43,489 nt of DNA, from contig JAQUMN010000032.1 of NCBI GenBank assembly GCA_028718125.1, forward strand, positions 1 to 43,489, written 5' to 3'. Below the pieces are notes generated by a model. The model was not told the DNA's origin, searched no databases, and saw only the letters and a list, made by a program, of their open reading frames with translations. This DNA is from Kiritimatiellia bacterium (GTDB lineage: Bacteria > Verrucomicrobiota > Kiritimatiellia > JAAZAB01). The position numbers and the translations under genes were made by a program. Of this stretch, positions 37,252 through 43,489 are shown piece by piece; position 1 is the stretch's first letter, and every line of letters starts with the position of its first letter.

Positions 37252-38292
37252 ATGAAAAAACTGCGCGTAGGTGTCATCGGCCTGGGGATTGGGCAGGTTC
37301 ACATTACCGGCTATCTGAGCCATCCGGGGGCAGAAGTAGTTGCCTTGGCCGACATGAATAAGGACCGCCTGCAAACCGTGGCCGACAAATTCAAGGTGGC
37401 CAAACGCTACATCTCCGCCCGGGAAATGCTGGACAAGGAAGGATTGGATGTGGTCAGTATCGCCACGCCCAACAAATTCCACAAGCCGCTGGCCCTGGCT
37501 GCGTTCAAGGCGGGGTGTCACGTCCTTTGCGAAAAGCCCATGGCCATGAGCGCCGCCGATGGACGCGAAATGATATCAGCCTCAAAAAAGGCCGGGAAAC
37601 GCCTGATGATCGATTTTTCCACCCGTTTTACGGACCAATCCTGGTCTTTGAAAAAGGAGGTCGAAGCCGGTGTTCTCGGCGATATTTATTTTGCGCGGAC
37701 GGTCTGGCACCGGCGCAGGGGCATACCCGGATTCGGCGGATGGTTTGGACAGAAGGCGCTGGCCGGCGGCGGTCCGTTGATTGACCTCGGCGTCCATCGG
37801 CTTGATTTGGCGCTCTGGCTGATGAATTACCCCAAGCCGGAATGGGTGATGGGCAGCGCTTATAATAAAATCGCGGCGGCGCTTGCAAAAAAGGAAGGAA
37901 AAGCGTTTGATGTAGAAGACCTTGCCGCAGGTTTCGTTAAATTTAAAAATGGCGCGAGTCTGGAAGTTGAGGCGAGTTGGGCGGCCAATATTGCCGAAAG
38001 GGAGTTCATGGAAACCCGCCTTTACGGCACCAAGGGGGGATTGGTCCAGCGCAATATCGGCGAGGGGTACAATTCTGAGGCGGAAATCTTCCTCGAGCGG
38101 GAGGGAGGCCAGTTCGATATGAAATTCCATTCACCCGTTCGGTCCATGAAGGGCGCTATGCACCACTTCATAACTTGCATCCAGGACAAGACCCCGCACA
38201 TGGCCACCGGCGAGGAAGGCTTGATTGTCATGGAACTTCTGGATGCGATATATCTTAGCGCAAGGAAAGGCGTGCCGGTAAAAATAAAATAA
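37252..38292 (+). CDS. Gfo/Idh/MocA oxidoreductase
   Basis: A 346-residue enzyme, the smallest of the three paralogues and nearest the standard family length. The Rossmann motif is GVIGLGIGQVHITGY, the lysine motif CEKPMAMS, and the second-domain Asp/His pair DLGVHRLDLALWLM. A good ribosome binding site (AAAGGAAGGA) precedes the ATG. It lies between the ThuA-like gene and the secreted proteins, so it may oxidise a sugar released by the nearby glycosidases; the substrate is not known. Confidence 0.88.
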   Translation: MKKLRVGVIGLGIGQVHITGYLSHPGAEVVALADMNKDRLQTVADKFKVAKRYISAREMLDKEGLDVVSIATPNKFHKPLALAAFKAGCHVLCEKPMAMSAADGREMISASKKAGKRLMIDFSTRFTDQSWSLKKEVEAGVLGDIYFARTVWHRRRGIPGFGGWFGQKALAGGGPLIDLGVHRLDLALWLMNYPKPEWVMGSAYNKIAAALAKKEGKAFDVEDLAAGFVKFKNGASLEVEASWAANIAEREFMETRLYGTKGGLVQRNIGEGYNSEAEIFLEREGGQFDMKFHSPVRSMKGAMHHFITCIQDKTPHMATGEEGLIVMELLDAIYLSARKGVPVKIK

Positions 38293-38418
38293 ACAGAGCG
38301 TCAATTGCATAAGTAACCGTAAAGCGGCGCCATGAATCCGGCGTCGACCCGTTTTATAGCGGCCTTGGCAAGCACTCGGTCCGCCAACCATTGCGGCCGT
38401 TCGCGGAGGAGGTTCGGC

Positions 38419-39624
38419 TTGGCATCAAAAATTGGAACGGTCATGATCTGGCTCATGCCTTGGATGGCCCTGGCGCAGTTCGCGGAGACGCCGGCCTTTG
38501 TCCTGGGCGGGGTTACTGCGCCGGTTTGCGTCGCGGCCGGAGATTTGAATGGCGACGGCAAACCGGACCTGGCGATCTCGGTGCGGACGCCCGGCGTCGA
38601 TTGGGCCGACGCCCGCAAGAACGATCGCGTGGATGTTTTTTTCCAAAAGGCCGGAACCTATGCGCCGCCGGCAGACAAACAACTGGCCGTGGAATACCCA
38701 ACGGGCATCCAGATCGGCGATTTTGACGGAGATGGCGCGAACGACCTGGCCGTCCTGAGCATGGACAGTCCGCTCCATGTTTTTGCCGGCAGCGAGCGGT
38801 TCGCTAAGGATCATGCGCAGGGAAGCCCCAACGCGGCCAGGAGTGGGCCCATTGCCTGCCGCCTGAACGCACAAGGCCTCTATGACTTCCTGTGCGGGCC
38901 CGTATGGTTCAAGTGGTTTGGCGGCGACGCCATTGCGCAAGGTTATTTCTACGGCCCCCAGGTAAACGATAATATCCATTCGCAACCTGTGGATTTAAAT
39001 CTGGATAACGTGACCGACGTGGTCCTGACGCCGAAGGATCGCAAGGCGATTCGCCTGTATTACGGGCCGTTTATGGTGCTGAGCGTAATTGCCGAGGACC
39101 TGTCGCAATATGTCGAACTGCCCACCCCTTTGACGTTCGGGTACGGGCTGGCGTTCGGGGATTTCAACGACGATGGCCGGCCGGATATCCTTGCGGCTGC
39201 GTCGGCCAATACGGTGGCGACCGAGCGGAAGATTTTCATATTTTACCAGAACGCGCCGCTCAATTTCACGACGAACGTTCCTCCGCGCCGACTGGAGGGC
39301 GTGACGGGCGCCATGGCGGTGAGCGACGTGAACCGGGATGGGCTGGACGACCTGCTCGTGTCCGATGCGGCCGGGGATGGGATTTACCTGTTTCTGCAGA
39401 AGAAAGGCAAGCCGTTTGCCGCGAGCGTAAAAGAGGCGGACCAGTCAGTCAAAACCGGAGGTCGGAACGCAGGTTTTATTGCGGGGGATATCAATGCGGA
39501 TGGTTACCCCGACCTGATCGTCACAGCGGACGGCAATATTAAAGGCTTTTTTAACCTTGGTAAAATGACCGTGATTAACAACCCGTCAGGAGTGCATGCC
39601 GATGAAAAACAAGTTGCAGAATGA
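38419..39624 (+). CDS. Secreted FG-GAP/VCBS repeat protein
   Basis: A 401-residue exported protein with six Asp-rich calcium-binding loops of the FG-GAP/VCBS kind: DLNGDGKPDLA, DFDGDGANDLA, DLNLDNVTDVV, DFNDDGRPDIL, DVNRDGLDDLL and DINADGYPDLI, which suit a seven-bladed beta-propeller with one weak blade. The start chosen is a TTG at 38419 because AGGAGG (38407-38412) lies six bases upstream and the codons after it give a clean signal peptide (GTVMIWLMPWMALAQ); an upstream ATG at 38332 has no ribosome binding site. Its 3' end overlaps the GH84 gene by 23 bases. It probably binds glycans or protein outside the cell. Confidence 0.8.
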   Translation: MASKIGTVMIWLMPWMALAQFAETPAFVLGGVTAPVCVAAGDLNGDGKPDLAISVRTPGVDWADARKNDRVDVFFQKAGTYAPPADKQLAVEYPTGIQIGDFDGDGANDLAVLSMDSPLHVFAGSERFAKDHAQGSPNAARSGPIACRLNAQGLYDFLCGPVWFKWFGGDAIAQGYFYGPQVNDNIHSQPVDLNLDNVTDVVLTPKDRKAIRLYYGPFMVLSVIAEDLSQYVELPTPLTFGYGLAFGDFNDDGRPDILAAASANTVATERKIFIFYQNAPLNFTTNVPPRRLEGVTGAMAVSDVNRDGLDDLLVSDAAGDGIYLFLQKKGKPFAASVKEADQSVKTGGRNAGFIAGDINADGYPDLIVTADGNIKGFFNLGKMTVINNPSGVHADEKQVAE

Positions 39625-41848
39625 GCGACCCTTTCGCGCGATCGTCGGGATGATAATGGTCTTGGCCTGGCTGGCTTTGGCCTGGCCGGGCCAGGGCGCG
39701 CCGGCCACCAATGTTACGGCCTCGGCGGAGGAGGCTGAACGGAACGACGTGCTCCTCGCGCCTTTCTATACCGGCACGGTTTATCCCACCCCGCAACAGG
39801 CAACCTACCAGGACCAGTTCGCGCCGCTGGCTTCGGTCGGCCTGGTGCTGGGCAAGGATGTCAAACCGGATGATCCGCACCTCGCGTATCTGACGGACCG
39901 CATCCAGCGCTACGGCGGCACCGCGACGGCGGCCACGGCAATCGGGGACGCGTTCCCGACTTATATCTGCATCGGCGACACGCCGGCTGCCGACGCCGTC
40001 CTTAAGGATCTGACCGTTCCGGACAAGCCGGAAGGCTACATCATCCGCGCGGGCAAACAGGGCGATCGGCCGGTGATCCTGCTTAGGGGCAAAGATAAAC
40101 TTGGTTTGCTGTGGGCGATCCAGTCGTTCAACCAGTTAGTCACGCGCAAGGATGGGCGCCCGGCGGCGCGCCTGGCGGAAGTGACCGACTATCCGGCAAT
40201 AGGCAAACGCGGCGGGATCATGAGCTTGCGCGAGCCCATTTCCGTCCATGCCCGGCTGTGGGCCAAGATCAATTTGATCGACATGGCCGACGCGTTCACC
40301 TATCGGGTGCCGCCCATGCGCAACGTGCCTAATCTCTGGCGCAAGGAATTGCCCGAGCGGGGCAAGGCAAACGTCAAAATGGTCGGCGATATTTTGACTC
40401 CGCTGGGCATCGAATGGTACGCCAGCCTGCGCCCGCTGGCTGAAGACAAGACCGAGAATCAGCCGCGGTGTAAGAACGAGGAGGATTTTCAGGCCATGCT
40501 GAAGCATGCGCTCTTTGCAGCGGAGCAGGGGGGCAGCTTCAGCCTGCACTTCGACGACATGCGCTTTCCCATTCACCCGGACGACATGAAGGATTTCGGT
40601 TCCGCGAAGGAAGCGGATATTTACCTGCTCAACAAGCTGCACAAAGCGCTGAAGGAAAAATATCCGCAGGCCAGGATTATCTTTTGCCCCCCCTTCTACT
40701 GGGGACCGGACGGCGGTTGCGACTATCCCGAATCCCGCGAAGAATATCTGAAGGCGCTGGGCGCGCGGATACCGAAGGACATCGGCGTCTACTGGACCGG
40801 CCCGCGGGTTAAGTCGAATAAGATCGACCAAAACCAGATGAAATGGATCACCGACCTGATCCAGCGCAAACCGCTATTCTGGCAGAATGCCCTCTTCAAC
40901 CATGCCTACGGATTCCATTATGTTACCGACCCGATCAAGGCCTGGTCGGAATGGCACTCCGCCGGCTTTTTCGAGCAGGTCGAAGCTTACATGTTTAATT
41001 GCAACGGACTGCTGCCGATGATGACGCTGGCGGATTATTTATGGAACCCCAAGGCGTATGACCCGGAGCGATCAGTCGCGGAAATGGCCAAGCACATGTT
41101 TGGTCCCGAGACCTATCCCGCGCTCGTGGAGCTCAACGAAAAACTGTCCTTCTTTGATCAATACGGTTCGCGCCTGTCCCCGGCGGCGGCGCGCGACCTC
41201 CCGGCCATGGAAAAGCGCATCCTTGAGGTCGACGCAGCCTGGTCGAACGCGCTGGCCTACCACCCCGGCGCCGTGAAGGCGTTTTCCGGCATGGGCTGGG
41301 CAATCCAGTTGCAGAAAAACTTCGTGCTCGGGCTCAAGAAAAACAAGGATCTTTCGGGGTTCGCCAAGAACGTCGAGCCGGAACGCAAACGTGCTGAAGC
41401 CGAGGTCGGATTAAACGACAAAACCGACACGTTTCTCTCGGCCTACGATTTCCTGGGCGGCTACCCGGCCACGCTTTATGCCGCCCGCTGCGAGAAACGA
41501 CTGGCCACGTGGGTCTATGGGACGCGCACGCTGCAGCCCATGATGAAAGCCCGGTTCGAAATCGAGCCGTTCCCGCCGGAACGCGAGTATCAGCTGATTC
41601 TCTCGGCCCAGGATGACGACCCGGAGGCGGAATGCGCCATCAAGATCATGGTCAACGCGACGGTGATTTTCGAGGGTAAGAACGGGTTTGTGCGCAACGG
41701 CTGGTCTCGGCGCACGTTCACGGTCCCGGTGGCCGCGTTGCAGCGCTCCAACGAGCTGAAGATCTTCAATATCGAGGACAGCGATGCAAACGCCGGGCCT
41801 CCCTTCTTCATGCTCAATTACGCGGTTCTGCGCAAGTCGTCGCCGTAA
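39602..41848 (+). CDS. GH84-type beta-N-acetylglucosaminidase, exported
   Basis: A 748-residue protein with a signal peptide (AIVGMIMVLAWLALAWPGQGA), a GH20b-like N-terminal domain (YPTPQQ at about residue 62), a TIM-barrel catalytic domain and a C-terminal beta-sandwich. The paired catalytic aspartates of GH84 are D318 and D319 in LHFDDM, and GVYWTGPRV with the following NKIDQNQ is typical of the family. GH84 enzymes remove N-acetylglucosamine by substrate-assisted catalysis. The start is the second of two close ATGs, nine bases after AGGAG; the first ATG is at 39596. Hyaluronidase-like activity is an alternative. Translation is probably coupled to the upstream gene. Confidence 0.85.
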   Translation: MKNKLQNERPFRAIVGMIMVLAWLALAWPGQGAPATNVTASAEEAERNDVLLAPFYTGTVYPTPQQATYQDQFAPLASVGLVLGKDVKPDDPHLAYLTDRIQRYGGTATAATAIGDAFPTYICIGDTPAADAVLKDLTVPDKPEGYIIRAGKQGDRPVILLRGKDKLGLLWAIQSFNQLVTRKDGRPAARLAEVTDYPAIGKRGGIMSLREPISVHARLWAKINLIDMADAFTYRVPPMRNVPNLWRKELPERGKANVKMVGDILTPLGIEWYASLRPLAEDKTENQPRCKNEEDFQAMLKHALFAAEQGGSFSLHFDDMRFPIHPDDMKDFGSAKEADIYLLNKLHKALKEKYPQARIIFCPPFYWGPDGGCDYPESREEYLKALGARIPKDIGVYWTGPRVKSNKIDQNQMKWITDLIQRKPLFWQNALFNHAYGFHYVTDPIKAWSEWHSAGFFEQVEAYMFNCNGLLPMMTLADYLWNPKAYDPERSVAEMAKHMFGPETYPALVELNEKLSFFDQYGSRLSPAAARDLPAMEKRILEVDAAWSNALAYHPGAVKAFSGMGWAIQLQKNFVLGLKKNKDLSGFAKNVEPERKRAEAEVGLNDKTDTFLSAYDFLGGYPATLYAARCEKRLATWVYGTRTLQPMMKARFEIEPFPPEREYQLILSAQDDDPEAECAIKIMVNATVIFEGKNGFVRNGWSRRTFTVPVAALQRSNELKIFNIEDSDANAGPPFFMLNYAVLRKSSP

Positions 41849-41881
41849 GTGGATTAAGGCGGGCTAACGTCTGCAACCCAA

Positions 41882-41941
41882 GGGAGGGCGGGCATTCTGC
41901 CCGCCGCGGACAACGACACGCTGTCCCTCCCACCCGCCAAG
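41882..41941. repeat. Nested GC-rich hairpins after the GH84 gene
   Basis: GGCGGGC-ATTCT-GCCCGCC (41887-41905) is a perfect 7-base hairpin. GGGAGGG (41882-41888) and CCCTCCC (41935-41941) give outer arms. No T run follows, so it may stabilise the transcript end more than stop transcription. Confidence 0.65.
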
Positions 41942-42019
41942 TGATGGAACAATGATCAGGAGAATGGAAGGCACGTTGAAACCGAAATCCGATAACCTCC
42001 TTGGGAACTGTGTGCGAAC

Positions 42020-43489
42020 ATGACGATCATTGAACTTAAAAACGGGTTAACCGGGGCGCACCCGGTTTCCATGTATTTGATGGGGCATAACATTGCCACC
42101 TTTAACCTGCCGGTTATGGGAATGCTCTCCGACCGGCTGATGAATCCAAAATTTGCCGGGAATCCGTCCGGCGCAGCGTCCCCCTGGGTCGGCAGTTCGT
42201 TGTCGGCGGGAGGGATGTCGGGGCATACTCATCAGCTACTCCAGCGAACCGGCAGTTCCGTGGGCCAATACGGAATTAGAATTTATGCGGGGGAAACGCT
42301 CGAAGTCGAGCTATGGGCGAAAGTCCGCCATGGGCCGGTGAACCTGGAAGTGGCCGTCAAGTCGCCGAGCACCCGCCGTCCGGCCTATGCTAAAAAAGCG
42401 ATTAACATTGCCACGGCCTACTGGAAGAAATATTCGATTAGTTTCGACATTCCCGTGACGGATGCCAACGCCGGTTTCTGGCTGACCCTGCTCGATGAAA
42501 ACGGCGTGCTCTTCATCGATCAGGTGCATCTGCGGCCGGCCGGACAGCCGCACCTCGACCCGAAAGCCATCGAGGCCGTTAAATCCCTTTCCCCGACAAT
42601 TCTGCGCTTTTCCCTGACGGGTTCGCTGGAACACTGCCGCGGCCCCATTCATCTGCGGCCGCCCGGCTGCGATTTCGGCATTGATGAATATTTGAACCTG
42701 TGCCGCGAAGCGAATATCACGCCTCAGCTGCTGCTTAATATCAGCGACACTCCTGAGGCCGCTTCGGCGCTGGCCCGCTATTGCCGCGAATTTTATGAAA
42801 ATCAAGGACTGCCGCCGCCGCATATTTTCTTCCAGATGGGGAACGAACAATATGCTGCGCACGAGGGTTCCCATATGACCGGCGAAATGTATGTCGAGTT
42901 GCTGCGCGTCTTTGTGCCGCCGGTGAAAAAGGAATACCCTAACAGCGCGATCATCGGCATCGGCTACCCGTATAGCGGGGCCTATGGCACGCGGGGAAAT
43001 ACGCCCTGGCGCGAACTGGTGCTGGATCGGGCGACCGGCCTGGTTGACCTGATTTCCAACCATTATTATAAAGGCCAGTGGCAGGAGACGTTTGCCGGCC
43101 AGCTCCAGAACGCGGTGGATAGCGTGCGGAAAATCAAGGATGACCTGTTGAAGATGATCGCCGATATCCGGGCGCGCAACCTGGCCACCAGGATAGCCGT
43201 CACCGAGTGGAATTATTGGCTCCATGCGAACAATGCGATCTGCTGTAACTGCAGGCACCCGCTGGACGCGATCGATGAGCCGATGGATCCCAACCACAGC
43301 CTGTTCGTTGCCGGCATGCTGCAGATGATGGCGGAACTCGGCGAGCATGTGGAAATTTCCAATTACTACGAATTGCTGAACGGGTTGAGCGCAATCACGA
43401 ATTATGCCGGTTATTATCATGAAACGCCGGTAGCGGAAATATTCCGTTTTTACCGCCCGGCCTTTCCGGGGGAGTATGTTGAATTGACC
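42020..43489 (+). CDS. GH51-like alpha-L-arabinofuranosidase, 3' end cut off
   Basis: The frame is open from the ATG at 42020 to the window edge, 490 codons, with a stop 25 bases upstream. Residues 90-170 look like a carbohydrate-binding beta-sandwich (GETLEVELWAKV, then FIDQVHLRP). A TIM barrel follows. The acid/base glutamate is E276 in MGNEQY and the nucleophile E396 in VTEWNYW; their 120-residue spacing fits GH51 (clan GH-A). There is no signal peptide in the first residues (MTIIELKNG), unlike the two upstream genes, and no ribosome binding site is seen, so the true start may differ. GH39 or another clan GH-A family is the alternative. A 171-base gap with a hairpin separates it from the GH84 gene. 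Confidence 0.75.
   Translation, partial: MTIIELKNGLTGAHPVSMYLMGHNIATFNLPVMGMLSDRLMNPKFAGNPSGAASPWVGSSLSAGGMSGHTHQLLQRTGSSVGQYGIRIYAGETLEVELWAKVRHGPVNLEVAVKSPSTRRPAYAKKAINIATAYWKKYSISFDIPVTDANAGFWLTLLDENGVLFIDQVHLRPAGQPHLDPKAIEAVKSLSPTILRFSLTGSLEHCRGPIHLRPPGCDFGIDEYLNLCREANITPQLLLNISDTPEAASALARYCREFYENQGLPPPHIFFQMGNEQYAAHEGSHMTGEMYVELLRVFVPPVKKEYPNSAIIGIGYPYSGAYGTRGNTPWRELVLDRATGLVDLISNHYYKGQWQETFAGQLQNAVDSVRKIKDDLLKMIADIRARNLATRIAVTEWNYWLHANNAICCNCRHPLDAIDEPMDPNHSLFVAGMLQMMAELGEHVEISNYYELLNGLSAITNYAGYYHETPVAEIFRFYRPAFPGEYVELT

Noticed and set aside
42311..43420. 369-codon minus-strand open frame near the right edge
   Set aside because: It lies opposite the GH51-like gene, which has both catalytic glutamates at the right spacing; the minus frame shows no family features.

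Overview
The window looks like chromosome from a strictly anaerobic, Gram-negative heterotroph, most likely of the Planctomycetes-Verrucomicrobia-Chlamydiae group and in my judgement closest to Kiritimatiellota or Lentisphaerota. The reasons are an oxygen and nitric-oxide defence pair built on superoxide reductase and an FprA-type flavodiiron protein, a B12-dependent ribonucleotide reductase, outer-membrane genes (tolB, pal, an Mla/MCE transport operon), and several Gfo/Idh/MocA, ThuA, sugar-isomerase and glycoside-hydrolase genes of the kind common in glycan-degrading members of that group. The taxonomy is inferred from gene content only. I see no rRNA, tRNA, CRISPR array or prophage.

Layout. 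1-1860 (minus): start of an unidentified gene, fprA and dfx with palindromic promoter sites. 1861-2573: a long gap holding a decayed transposase C-terminus. 2635-7010 (plus): O-acetylhomoserine sulfhydrylase, purM, UDP-glucuronate decarboxylase and a small FHA protein. 7068-14077 (minus): gyrA, gyrB, trmB, uppP. 14318-22205 (plus): a membrane protein, tolB, pal, tatA, a protein with an RG-rich tail and a classical C2H2 zinc finger, a zinc-ribbon membrane protein, alr, a membrane FHA protein and a lone GspJ-like pseudopilin. 22262-28042 (minus): a sugar isomerase-like TIM barrel, mlaE, a degenerate mlaF, mlaD, a TPR-like lipoprotein and a Gfo/Idh oxidoreductase, probably one operon. 28433-29671 (plus): a second Gfo/Idh enzyme. 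29880-36077 (minus): pgpA, nrdJ, der and an AraC-type regulator. 36231 to the end (plus): ThuA-like protein, third Gfo/Idh enzyme, FG-GAP secreted protein, GH84 enzyme and a GH51-like enzyme cut by the window edge. This last block is probably a glycan-use locus controlled by the divergent AraC protein.

Two things stand out. First, the MCE/Mla operon contains an ABC-ATPase homologue in which Walker A, Q-loop, signature, Walker B Asp, D-loop and H-loop are all replaced, so it cannot be an ordinary ATPase; the operon also has a lipoprotein gene whose signal-peptide region contains an in-frame copy of an intergenic inverted repeat. Second, nearly every gap larger than about 60 bp holds a long imperfect inverted repeat, and these belong to many unrelated sequence families, some nested inside one another. 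Functional statements below rest on motifs read by eye and on knowledge of the families; no searches were run.
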